The notes under the pieces were generated by a model, which saw nothing but the letters and a program-made list of their open reading frames with translations, did no database searches and had not been told where the DNA came from. From positions 1-64,000 of the forward strand of contig DAINAR010000006.1 in NCBI GenBank assembly GCA_036733345.1: a stretch of 64,000 bases of DNA, given 5' to 3'. Origin of the DNA: JAFGMQ01 sp036733345. Lineage in GTDB: Bacteria > Desulfobacterota > DSM-4660 > Desulfatiglandales > Desulfatiglandaceae. The position numbers were made by a program, and so were the translations under genes. How positions within the stretch are numbered: the stretch's first letter is position 1; the number at the start of each line of letters is the position of its first letter. Below, piece after piece: positions 1-7,783 of the stretch.

Positions 1-45
1 GGAATAGCCATCCGCTTTAAAATGGAATCACCATCCGGATTCAAT
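1..45. repeat. Tandem 22-bp repeats at left edge, possible end of an insertion sequence
   Basis: Two consecutive copies of a unit starting GGAAT and containing CCATCCG are visible (1-23 and 24-45), followed by the start of a third. Serial terminal repeats of this kind are typical of the ends of IS21-family and similar elements, which would then lie to the left of the window. No transposase is present inside the window, so the assignment rests on pattern alone. Confidence 0.3.
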
Positions 46-66
46 GGAATACACACTTATATAAGG

Positions 67-861
67 TTAATTGATGTTAACTAAATAAGATGAAGGCTCA
101 ATGGTTATTTCACCATTTTCAATTTGCTTTATCGGATCTCTTATTTTCTTAATAATTTGTAGATTGTTATTAGTATTTATTACAAAGTAAATCCAATATT
201 CATCTTTTTTCTTTCTGGCTATTTCGTATTCATTTATTGTCCATTCGAATTCAAATAAATTTACTGCTCTTGATTTGACCTCAATAAATTTAGGGTCACC
301 ATATTCATTAAAAGATAAAATATCGTAACCAGCTCCAATATCATACTGGCTAATATGCTTCATTTTTTCAATAAGATTACTTTTACCTTTTTTTGTTAAA
401 TATTCTTTTTCACATTCAAATACAAATTTTTCAGCTAAAATGCCAAGTTCTTTTCTTCGTTTTTGTAATTCTTCAAAACGTTCTGGATTAACCTGCTTTT
501 TATTTGGTAAACGTGAAAATGTTTCTTCTTCTAATTCGGCTTCTGTCTCAAGTAAAAGTATTGGTGGATTGCTGGTTGTTAATATGGAAAAGTTGATAAT
601 ATCATCTGTCTTAAAAATACCAGTTGGGCCAAATAAATTTGCATCATTTATTGTTATCCTACCCAAATTATGCTTAGGGGAATAAGCGATGCGAACTGTT
701 TTAGTATATTTTCCAAATTTTAATTGTAATGATTTATCTAGATATTCTTTAAAAAATTCCTTTGCTTCTCTAATCTCATCTCTTGATTCAATAACAATTC
801 CTCGATATGTACATGTTTCATAACGACGAATTCGATGTTTAAATCCATGAATGCTGTTCAT
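67..861 (-). CDS. DUF3883 domain-containing protein
   Basis: 264 residues. The C-terminal half (about residues 140-250) has the DUF3883 signature: a GxxAEKFVFE helix, then GYDILSF, then FIEVKSR, then NEYEIA and YWIYFV. The GYDI-xn-EVK arrangement resembles the core of PD-(D/E)XK nucleases, and DUF3883 domains are often found in proteins linked to restriction or defence; that link is family knowledge, not shown here. The N-terminal half is not recognised. The gene is alone and AT-rich compared with the sugar genes further right, and it sits beside possible IS-end repeats, which suggests acquired DNA. The ATG is close to the edge of a 650-bp non-coding stretch. The exact function is unknown. 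Confidence 0.75.
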   Translation of the reverse strand: MNSIHGFKHRIRRYETCTYRGIVIESRDEIREAKEFFKEYLDKSLQLKFGKYTKTVRIAYSPKHNLGRITINDANLFGPTGIFKTDDIINFSILTTSNPPILLLETEAELEEETFSRLPNKKQVNPERFEELQKRRKELGILAEKFVFECEKEYLTKKGKSNLIEKMKHISQYDIGAGYDILSFNEYGDPKFIEVKSRAVNLFEFEWTINEYEIARKKKDEYWIYFVINTNNNLQIIKKIRDPIKQIENGEITIEPSSYLVNIN

Positions 862-1370
862 GATGTCAAATCCTATTTATTATTAATTTTATAGCCTAAT
901 CGCCGCGGTTCAACCGCAAGCGTAAGTGTGGAATTTTAGAGCGTTTATAAATTCAAAAGTTAAAACATATCACAGTCAAGTCCCATCTCTTTTACAATCT
1001 TTTTCCCTATTTCAACAAACAGAATTACATCTGGGCAAAACAGACTTTATCGTCCCTGAAAATTTTCATACGCTCAATAAATACCACCGACCACAATGTG
1101 ATGGAGGTTTCTTGATGCATCAATTTTGTCTTGTCTAGGCATAAAAATAGCTTAAACTACATTCATCTTAATGGCAACTTTTAAACTTATGGACGTTATA
1201 ACACCCTATTTAACTGTTTGTCATAATTGCTGGTATTAGGGATTATAATAAAATCGTCAAATAAATTTCTGACGGTTTTTAATTTTTTAAAATATTTTTT
1301 ACTATTTCTTATATAGACGTAACTGATTTGAATAAATGAAAATATTGGCTTGATTTTGATATGGGCCAGA
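862..1370. other. AT-rich stretch without a gene, with a DUF4258 3'-end relic
   Basis: Short ORFs here have no coding character. At about 1188-1246 the sequence resembles the 3' end of the DUF4258 gene at 2199-2459: the codons for VIT-x-Y, then a one-base shift, then N-C-L-S-stop, followed by a shared non-coding tail (TCATAATTGC, then TATTAGG). This looks like a remnant of a second copy. Confidence 0.4.
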
Positions 1371-1498
1371 GTGTGTATTTAGCGTTAAATAATATAATAT
1401 ACACATATTGACATTTTATGCTTGACAGTGTGTATTAAATACATTATATACTTAACTACACATCAGGCATGGTTACGTATTAAATTGTGTATTTAACG
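1371..1498 (+). promoter_or_regulatory. Promoter and repeated GTGTATT operator-like motifs upstream of the RHH gene
   Basis: A TTGACA (1422-1427) and TATATA (1445-1450) with a 17-bp spacer form a good sigma-70 promoter. Around it, GTGTATT repeats at 1373, 1430 and 1487 in direct orientation, and TACACA occurs in the opposite orientation near 1400 and 1457. Repeats flanking and overlapping a promoter fit autoregulation by a ribbon-helix-helix protein such as the one encoded immediately downstream. A G7 tract just before the start codon probably serves as the ribosome binding site. Confidence 0.5.
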
Positions 1499-1511
1499 GG
1501 GGGGATGAAAT

Positions 1512-2180
1512 ATGGCAGAAAGAATTAATATAAGTATTCCTGAGGAACTTCATAAACGGCTTTCTCATTTTAAAGATCGGCTAAATATGTCAAAAATTTG
1601 CCAAGAAGCTATTGCACATGCGGTTCGTCTCGAAGAGATTAAGGCGGAAGCAATTCCGGATATCGAATGTTTAATTGATCGTCTGAAGGAAGAAAAAATG
1701 CAATATGGGAAAGAATATATAGAAGAAGGTTTTGAATGTGGGATCAAGGATGCCTACAAGCTGAGTTTGGATGCTTTTCTTGAAATACTATTTTTCCGAG
1801 AGGGAGCACTGCTATCTCAGTTTGAAGAGGAAAACTATTTTGAAATGTTTTACTTGGCAAGTGATGAAACAAAAGATCATCTTAAGAAGTTAACGGAAAA
1901 GATGGATGTGAGCGGAGATGAGAGGGATATAAGAATGGAACAAACTTTTGGTCTAGCCACGCAACTTGAACCAGAAGATTTCTTTTGTAGTGGCTGGCTT
2001 GAAGGAGTTAATCATATTTGGGAGCAAGTGAAACCTAAATTAGGTCGAAAAGCAATGATGGCCAAGAATAACGATGAAATTAAAAAGGACCAATTCAACC
2101 CAAAAAACTGGAAGACCAAATCTTATGATTATGATCCGGATGAAAATTATGACATCAATGCTGATGAAGAAGATAAGTAA
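1512..2180 (+). CDS. Ribbon-helix-helix-like protein, possible antitoxin/regulator
   Basis: 222 residues. The first 45 or so residues (RINISIPEELHKRLSHFKD, then SKICQEAI) look like a ribbon-helix-helix DNA-binding domain: an amphipathic strand followed by two helices. The remainder is acidic and helical, with a very acidic tail (DPDENYDINADEEDK). It is not a recognised named family. It is followed 18 bp later by a DUF4258 gene on the same strand, and its promoter is surrounded by repeats, so a toxin-antitoxin-like or autoregulated two-gene module is a reasonable inference. It is longer than ordinary RHH antitoxins (60-100 residues), so the long C-terminal region may have its own role. Confidence 0.65.
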   Translation: MAERINISIPEELHKRLSHFKDRLNMSKICQEAIAHAVRLEEIKAEAIPDIECLIDRLKEEKMQYGKEYIEEGFECGIKDAYKLSLDAFLEILFFREGALLSQFEEENYFEMFYLASDETKDHLKKLTEKMDVSGDERDIRMEQTFGLATQLEPEDFFCSGWLEGVNHIWEQVKPKLGRKAMMAKNNDEIKKDQFNPKNWKTKSYDYDPDENYDINADEEDK

Positions 2181-2198
2181 TCAGGAAGGAGATATGCT

Positions 2199-2459
2199 AT
2201 GCATTTAACGAAACATGCCATCTTTAGATCTCAACAAAGAGGGATACCTAAAGATTATATTGAAATGATAATGGAATATGGTACCCCCACCCGAAAGCCA
2301 GGTAATGCCATTGAATACAAGATTAATAAAAGACATAAGAATGAAATAATTAGATATTATAAAAACAAAATTGATCTGGTGGAAAAATGTGCAAAAAAAG
2401 CTATTTTGCTTGACGCCAGTCAAAATACGGTTATTACTGTTTACAACTGGTTGTCATAA
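2199..2459 (+). CDS. DUF4258 domain-containing protein
   Basis: 86 residues. The DUF4258 pattern is clear: LTKHAIFRSQQRGI at the start (H-A-x4-R-x2-RGI), a central ADE-like polar region, and the C-terminal strand NTVITVYNWLS. The fold is shared with small RelE/BrnT-like proteins. It is preceded by GGAAGGAGAT and lies 18 bp after the RHH-like gene, so it is probably co-transcribed and is the likely effector of the pair. Its last codons are duplicated as a decayed copy about 1.2 kb upstream. Whether it is toxic is not visible from the sequence. Confidence 0.7.
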   Translation: MHLTKHAIFRSQQRGIPKDYIEMIMEYGTPTRKPGNAIEYKINKRHKNEIIRYYKNKIDLVEKCAKKAILLDASQNTVITVYNWLS

Positions 2460-2684
2460 TTGCAGTTATTAGGGGATTATGACAGATTATCATGTCTATT
2501 CTGTGTCAATTATCTGTTATTGTTTGACCGGTTCGCCGTGGATTTATCCCCCAGTGTCTATGGCGGGTTATCCGCTTTGGTGTGAAATATACAAGTGATC
2601 AACATAAAGAGGTTGAGGGATCACGTAATGTTGAACTGTGCGGTGCGTCTTTTTGCGTCTGCACCAGTGAAATGATCTGGTCTT

Positions 2685-3041
2685 TTAATACTTTAGATGA
2701 AAGGTATCTGCAGTTTGTGCCAGTCTTTTATCAAATGTCCATATAGGAATGTCCGTCAATACAGCAGAAGTAAGAAGATGGACATCCACATAGCCCATCC
2801 CTTTTCCCATTAAAAGATTATTCTCTATAAATGATAAGACCTCATAATGTTCGGCTTCAATACTCATAGGCAACTGTTGCAGAAACGAAAGGATAAGTGC
2901 TCTGTCTTTAAGATTCCCGCATGCAAGCTCTCCAACAATCAATGGATGGCATAGCACTTTCCCATCATTGAGTAATTTAGCAAGCTCAGCATTTCCATCT
3001 CTAAAATGTGAAACCCAAACCGATGTATCCACAAGAACCAT
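2685..3041 (-). CDS. vapC: PIN-domain ribonuclease toxin, VapC family
   Basis: 118 residues, normal for VapC. PIN acidic residues are visible: LVDTSVW at the N-terminus, VGELACG near residue 38, GYVDVHLL near residue 83 and WTFDKRL near residue 97. VapC proteins are Mg-dependent endoribonucleases, often acting on tRNA or rRNA, and are neutralised by the partner antitoxin. It begins 6 bp after the stop of vapB, so the two are co-transcribed with the antitoxin first. Confidence 0.85.
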   Translation of the reverse strand: MVLVDTSVWVSHFRDGNAELAKLLNDGKVLCHPLIVGELACGNLKDRALILSFLQQLPMSIEAEHYEVLSFIENNLLMGKGMGYVDVHLLTSAVLTDIPIWTFDKRLAQTADTFHLKY

Positions 3042-3047
3042 TTTTTG

Positions 3048-3239
3048 TCATTCACCTTTCCTTCTTGGTATAGCTTTCAACTGCTTTTGAGTCCCGCCCA
3101 GTTTTGCAAGCCTTTTGCCGCTTTCTCTGGCAATAAGTGCCTCAAGCCCAAGTTTGACGAGGGCGGTTTTTTCCTTTATTCCCGTCATCCGGGATGCCTT
3201 ATCTATCAAATTATCATCAATATTTAGAGTTGTTCTCAT
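3048..3239 (-). CDS. vapB: Antitoxin, VapB-type (type II toxin-antitoxin)
   Basis: 63 residues. The start MRTTLNIDDNLIDKASRMTG is the typical ribbon-helix-helix of VapB antitoxins (DUF2191-like), followed by KTALVKLGLEALI and a basic toxin-binding tail. The gene directly precedes vapC. It should bind both VapC and its own promoter; repeated TATGCAT motifs lie about 20-50 bp upstream. Confidence 0.85.
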   Translation of the reverse strand: MRTTLNIDDNLIDKASRMTGIKEKTALVKLGLEALIARESGKRLAKLGGTQKQLKAIPRRKGE

Positions 3240-3259
3240 AGCTTTACCTCTTATGATTA

Positions 3260-3290
3260 TGATGCATCAGTATGCATCGTTTATGCATAC
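3260..3290 (-). promoter_or_regulatory. VapB operator: three TATGCAT-type palindromes
   Basis: GATGCATC (3261-3268), TATGCATC (3271-3278) and TATGCATA (3282-3289) are three closely spaced palindromic cores about 10-11 bp apart, on the same helical face. They lie just upstream of vapB, where an RHH antitoxin would bind. Confidence 0.5.
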
Positions 3291-3414
3291 TTGTCAAGTC
3301 ATCTTCAGATAACAAGTTATTATAGCTGCTGCCGAACATTACATTTGAAAAGGCATTGACATATTATTCAACAGCGATTTGGTATGTTTTCTAATCGGAT
3401 GACATTCAAATATT

Positions 3415-3500
3415 AATCCGCCTGGCGGATAAACCAGCCACAAACACTGGCTGGTAAACGCCGCAGATGATGCACTGATGGTGAATGAGGGGGAATAATC
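3415..3500. repeat. Degenerate dispersed repeat, related copy near 45.7 kb
   Basis: A segment with GGCGGATAAAC, then ACTGGCTGGTAAA, then GCAGATGATGCACTGATGG resembles 45688-45795 in order and content. It also shares the GGCTGGTAAA core of the elements flanking rarD. The rest of the gap between vapB and rfbB holds nothing that can be supported. Confidence 0.35.
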
Positions 3501-3608
3501 CATGTTGACATGGCCAGTTAGTGTGGGGTATCTTTTTTTGGTCTTGAAAATCAGGAATTTCCTACAGCATATAAATAATTTTACGCACCTAATTTAAAAG
3601 GATTCAAT

Positions 3609-4682
3609 GTGAAAACCTACCTTGTTACCGGCGGAGCCGGATTCATCGGAACAAACTTCATTCGACATTCCCTTACAGTGAGGCCGGACTGGCGGATAGT
3701 AAACCTTGACGCCCTTACCTACGCGGGCAATCCTGCCAATCTTGAAGACCTTGCGCCTGATCAGGCGGACCGATACCGCTTTGTCCATGGAGAGATATTC
3801 AACACATCCCTGCTGAACAGCCTGTTTTCGGAAGAGGATTTCAGCGGTGTTATCCATTTTGCCGCTGAATCACATGTTGATAGATCCATCCTCGGGCCTG
3901 AGGCATTTGTTAAGACAAATATCGAAGGCACATTCCGAATGCTTGATGCGGCACTTAAATTCTGGCGTGAAAAAGGTAAACCCGGGCAATTCCGTTTCCT
4001 TCACATATCCACAGACGAGGTATACGGAAGCCTCGGACCTGAAGGATATTTTACGGAACGGACCCCCTATGACCCGTCAAGCCCGTATTCAGCATCAAAG
4101 GCTGGATCGGATCATTTTGCAAGGGCATACTTCCGGACATACGGCCTTCCCACTCTGATCACAAACTGCTCAAACAATTACGGGCCCTACCAGTTTCCGG
4201 AAAAACTCATCCCCCTGATGCTCTTGAACATCAAAGAAGAAAAACCTCTGCCTGTCTACGGCGACGGCAGGAATGTACGTGACTGGCTCTATGTTATTGA
4301 TCACTGCGATGCAATTATAAGGGTCCTTGAAAAAGGCAGACAGGGCGAGACCTATAATATAGGAGGCGGTGCGGAACGCCAGAATATTGAAATCGTCCAT
4401 CTCCTTTGCGACATACTTGACAGGCGACTTAATCGTTCAGGCGATAAGTCAAGCAGGCGTCTGATTCAGTTCGTACCGGACCGGCCCGGACATGACAGGC
4501 GCTATGCCATTGATTCCACCAAGATAAGGGAGAAATTGGAATGGTTTCCAAAATACCGTTTTGAAGGTGCGCTTGAAGCCACAGTGGACTGGTACCTGGA
4601 ACATATGGAATGGGTCGAGTCGGTGCGAAGCGGGGATTACCGTAAATGGATTGAAATGAATTATGACAATCGGCGGGTATAA
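3609..4682 (+). CDS. rfbB: dTDP-glucose 4,6-dehydratase
   Basis: 357 residues from a GTG start. An extended short-chain dehydrogenase: NAD-binding TGGAGFIGTNF at residues 7-17, active-site HISTDEVYGS (Thr-Asp-Glu), and the YSASKAGSDH catalytic Tyr-x3-Lys. It converts dTDP-D-glucose to dTDP-4-keto-6-deoxy-D-glucose, the second step to dTDP-L-rhamnose for cell-surface polysaccharide. Length and motifs match RfbB/RmlB. It is followed 24 bp later by rfbD. The thymidylyltransferase and epimerase (rfbA, rfbC) are not in the window. Confidence 0.95.
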   Translation: MKTYLVTGGAGFIGTNFIRHSLTVRPDWRIVNLDALTYAGNPANLEDLAPDQADRYRFVHGEIFNTSLLNSLFSEEDFSGVIHFAAESHVDRSILGPEAFVKTNIEGTFRMLDAALKFWREKGKPGQFRFLHISTDEVYGSLGPEGYFTERTPYDPSSPYSASKAGSDHFARAYFRTYGLPTLITNCSNNYGPYQFPEKLIPLMLLNIKEEKPLPVYGDGRNVRDWLYVIDHCDAIIRVLEKGRQGETYNIGGGAERQNIEIVHLLCDILDRRLNRSGDKSSRRLIQFVPDRPGHDRRYAIDSTKIREKLEWFPKYRFEGALEATVDWYLEHMEWVESVRSGDYRKWIEMNYDNRRV

Positions 4683-4706
4683 TAAAGAAGCCTGGCGGGA
4701 TCAAAT

Positions 4707-5624
4707 ATGAAAATTCTTGTAGTAGGCGGCAATGGACAGCTTGGATGGGAGTTGAACAGAAGGGGCAGGGACAACAGCCTTGACATATTATCCCTGGACC
4801 TGCCTGAAATAGATATTGCCGACCCGTTTTCAGTCAAAAAGAACATTGCTCATTCACGTGCTTCTCTTGTTATAAATGCGGCTGCCTATACGGCGGTGGA
4901 CAGGGCAGAATCGGAAGAGGGCCTTGCATATGCCGTAAACAAAGACGGCCCTGCTTACCTGGCCTCGGAGTGCAAAGAGGCAGGCATTCCCCTTATCCAT
5001 GTCTCCACTGATTATGTATTTGACGGAAGCAAAAAAGGGCCGTACCTTGAAACCGATCCTGTATCCCCGCTGGGCGTCTATGGCAGGAGCAAGGCAGCCG
5101 GTGAAGAGGAAATAGGGAACCGTTTGAAGGAACATATCATATTGCGCACGGCATGGCTCTACGGGGTTCACGGCAGCAATTTTGTAAAGACAATGCTCCA
5201 TCTGGGGAAAGAGAGACAGTCATTAAGTGTTGTGGCTGACCAGAACGGATGTCCGACATATGCGGCAGACCTTGCAGAGGCCATATTGACCATCGCGGAT
5301 CATATCAGAAAAGGCATGGAGGCTGCCTGGGGCACATACCACTTCTGCGGAGGGGGCGCAACCACGTGGCATGGTTTTGCCGAAGCGGTTTTCAAGATCG
5401 CAGGGCGTTACGAGAGCTTTCATGTGAAGGAAGTAATCCCCATAAGCACATCAGAATATCCCACACCGGCCAGAAGGCCTCATAATTCAGTGCTGGATTG
5501 CTCTTTGCTCAGGAAGAATTTCGGTATCAATCCTCCGCCGTGGGAAGAAAGCCTTGCCGTTATGTTGAGAGAACTCCTTGGAAAAAAGGCTGATGAACCG
5601 GAAGATAATGAAAAGACCGGCTGA
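4707..5624 (+). CDS. rfbD: dTDP-4-dehydrorhamnose reductase
   Basis: 305 residues. N-terminal GGNGQLGWEL nucleotide-binding loop, NAAAYTAVDRAE, HVSTDYVFDG and the YGRSKAAGE catalytic motif are all standard for RfbD/RmlD. It catalyses the last step of dTDP-L-rhamnose synthesis, NADPH-dependent reduction of the 4-keto group. It lies directly after rfbB, forming a two-gene operon; its 3' end overlaps the next reading frame, so that gene may be translationally coupled. Confidence 0.95.
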   Translation: MKILVVGGNGQLGWELNRRGRDNSLDILSLDLPEIDIADPFSVKKNIAHSRASLVINAAAYTAVDRAESEEGLAYAVNKDGPAYLASECKEAGIPLIHVSTDYVFDGSKKGPYLETDPVSPLGVYGRSKAAGEEEIGNRLKEHIILRTAWLYGVHGSNFVKTMLHLGKERQSLSVVADQNGCPTYAADLAEAILTIADHIRKGMEAAWGTYHFCGGGATTWHGFAEAVFKIAGRYESFHVKEVIPISTSEYPTPARRPHNSVLDCSLLRKNFGINPPPWEESLAVMLRELLGKKADEPEDNEKTG

Positions 5625-6267
5625 GGGCGGATTTTTAAGGCTGTCAGAAACAGTAAATGCAATTATTATATGCCTTTTTTGTATAATTTTATCCGGTTGT
5701 TCGGGCCCATCCCTTCGTCCTGAACAGAAAAATAATATCTGCGAGATATTTCGCGAAAATTCCAAATGGTACAGGTATGCTGAAAGATCACATGTCAAGT
5801 GGGGAATTCCGATACCGGTATTAGTGGCCATTATGTATCAGGAATCAGGATTTGTTGATGATATTAAACCTCCCCGAACAACCTGTCTCTGTATTTTCCC
5901 CGGCCCCAGACCCTCGTCGGCTTACGGCTATTCACAGGCAAAGGATGAGACCTGGAGTCAATACTGCAGGGCCACGGGTAACAGCAGCGCGGACAGGGAT
6001 AATTTTGAGGATGCCATTGATTTTATTGGGTGGTATTGTGACATCAGCCACAGAAAATGCCGCATAGCCAGAGGAGATGCATACAATCTCTATCTGGCCT
6101 ATCATGAGGGGCATGGGGGATTTAACAGGAAGACATTTCAGAAAAAAAGATGGCTGCTTAATGTGGCCTCAAAGGTTCAGAAAAAGGCAAACACCTATAA
6201 AAGCCAGCTTGCCTCGTGTGAAGGGGAGTTTGTCAAAAAGGGTGGGTGTTGCCTGTGGCCTTTTTAA
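5593..6267 (+). CDS. Lipoprotein with lytic transglycosylase (SLT) domain
   Basis: 224 residues from the ATG at 5593; an upstream TTG at 5578 and an ATG at 5608 are alternatives. A basic N-terminus and hydrophobic stretch end in LSGC, a lipobox, so the protein should be lipid-anchored. The catalytic region has MYQESGF (general acid Glu), SSAYGYSQAKDETW, and YLAYHEGHGGF, the pattern of the SLT family of murein lytic transglycosylases. It is longer than the bare domain by a Lys-rich, Cys-containing C-terminus (GGCCLWPF). The start overlaps the end of rfbD by about 30 bp, tying it to the polysaccharide operon. Confidence 0.8.
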   Translation: MNRKIMKRPAEGGFLRLSETVNAIIICLFCIILSGCSGPSLRPEQKNNICEIFRENSKWYRYAERSHVKWGIPIPVLVAIMYQESGFVDDIKPPRTTCLCIFPGPRPSSAYGYSQAKDETWSQYCRATGNSSADRDNFEDAIDFIGWYCDISHRKCRIARGDAYNLYLAYHEGHGGFNRKTFQKKRWLLNVASKVQKKANTYKSQLASCEGEFVKKGGCCLWPF

Positions 6268-6271
6268 ATAA

Positions 6272-6506
6272 TGACGGCTTCGTAAAAAGTCAAATTTCGG
6301 ACGGATTTGTAAAAAGCTCCAAGTCGAAGTCGAAGTCGAAGATCCCGTCCTTAGCGGGAGCGGGCTAATCCGGGGACCCACCCAACGGGTGGGGAGTCCA
6401 AGCGAAGCGCGGAGACATTTTCGTGTCACGAGGCGTACTTACAGTACGTCGCAGTGACAACGAAATGAAGCCCAACGCAGGAATTGGATTTTTTACGAAT
6501 TCGTCA
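6272..6506. repeat. MITE-like element with terminal inverted repeats, copy 1
   Basis: Left end TGACGGCTTCGTAAAAAGTC (6272-6291) is the inverted partner of the right end (6486-6506, reverse complement TGACGAATTCGTAAAAAATC). Inside are GTCGAA repeats near 6325-6345 and a GGCGTAC/GTACGTC hairpin (6432-6450). Related copies occur at 35.9 kb and 60.2 kb and a degenerate one at 34.4 kb. There is no ORF of interest, so any movement would need a transposase supplied from elsewhere. Confidence 0.6.
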
Positions 6507-6522
6507 TATTTGGATTTGAAAA

Positions 6523-7743
6523 ATGCCATTAACCAAAATCAGCATTCTCGATAATCCTGTTCAGGAATACGCCTGGGGCTCTAAGACCTTCATACAGGAC
6601 CTTATCGGATTATCAAAATCTACCGGAAAGCCAATGGCCGAACTCTGGATGGGAGCACATGCTAACGGTCCTTCGCGGGTATTTAAAGACGGGCAATGGG
6701 AACCTCTTCCTGAAGTCATTGACGAAAACCCCGAATTCGTGCTCGGAAAGAACGTCTCCAGCAGATATTCCAATAAATTGCCCTTTCTGTTTAAGGTTCT
6801 TGCTGCGGAAACCCCTCTATCCATACAGGTCCATCCGAATTTAATTCAGGCTAGGGAAGGATTTGCTCGAGATTCCTCCTCAGGAATTCCGTTGGACTCA
6901 CCTGACCGCAACTACAGGGATGAAAACCATAAACCTGAAATACTATGTGCACTGACCCGTTTCAAGGCCCTTAGAGGCTTTCGAAAGATAGACGATATAT
7001 TGATGCTTACAGAAAAGGTGAGGTCGCCGTTTCTTTCTGATGAACTGGATCGTTTCATTAAAAGTCCCGGTATCTCAGGGCTGGAACAGTTTTATACATC
7101 TCTCATGACGATGGAAGGGGAACAGCAGCGAAAGGCAGTAGAAAATGCGGCAGCCATTGCCCGTAAAATGGCAGATGAAGACCGGGCATTTCACTGGGTG
7201 GTAAAGCTAAATGAGCACTATCCTGGCGATATCGGCGTATTATCACCCCTTATCCTTAACCTTGTGGAGCTGGAGCCTGGAGAGGCGATTTATCTTTTGC
7301 CGGGGAAACCCCATGCCTATTTGCATGGAGCAGGAATGGAACTGATGGCAAGTTCCGACAATGTTATAAGGGGCGGCCTGACCCCGAAAAAGGTAGATGT
7401 GGCTGAGCTGTTGAAGATTATCAGGTTTGAGATAGACGATAATGTGCCAATAAAGCCGGTTATTGTCAGGGAGAATGAAAAGGCTTATCCATCACCTGCT
7501 GAAGAATTCCAGCTGTCTGAGATTTCATTAACTGAGGGCAGACACTTTACAAGCACTGAATCACGCAGCGTGGAGATATTGATATGCCTTAAAGGTGATG
7601 CTGATGTCACAGACCTGGGGAGCGCTGAATCCCTTAAAATTAAAAAGGGCACTTCCATTATTGTACCCTCGATCGTCTCACGCTACCGGATCGAGGGCAA
7701 ATCTACCATTTATAAGGCTACGGTGCCGAAGAACCTTAATTAA
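6523..7743 (+). CDS. manA: Mannose-6-phosphate isomerase, class I
   Basis: 406 residues. Type I phosphomannose isomerase signatures: YAWGSK near the start, SIQVHPN and DENHKPE (zinc ligands Gln, His, Glu), and PGKPHAYLHGAGMELMASSD followed by NVIRGGLTPK near residue 285. It interconverts mannose-6-phosphate and fructose-6-phosphate, feeding GDP-mannose or central carbon metabolism. Position after the rhamnose genes suggests a role in surface polysaccharide supply, though a MITE-like element separates them and may carry its own terminator. Confidence 0.92.
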   Translation: MPLTKISILDNPVQEYAWGSKTFIQDLIGLSKSTGKPMAELWMGAHANGPSRVFKDGQWEPLPEVIDENPEFVLGKNVSSRYSNKLPFLFKVLAAETPLSIQVHPNLIQAREGFARDSSSGIPLDSPDRNYRDENHKPEILCALTRFKALRGFRKIDDILMLTEKVRSPFLSDELDRFIKSPGISGLEQFYTSLMTMEGEQQRKAVENAAAIARKMADEDRAFHWVVKLNEHYPGDIGVLSPLILNLVELEPGEAIYLLPGKPHAYLHGAGMELMASSDNVIRGGLTPKKVDVAELLKIIRFEIDDNVPIKPVIVRENEKAYPSPAEEFQLSEISLTEGRHFTSTESRSVEILICLKGDADVTDLGSAESLKIKKGTSIIVPSIVSRYRIEGKSTIYKATVPKNLN

Positions 7744-7783
7744 AGTTTTTTATGACCCCTTCCCTGTATCCCTGCCTTTTTTT

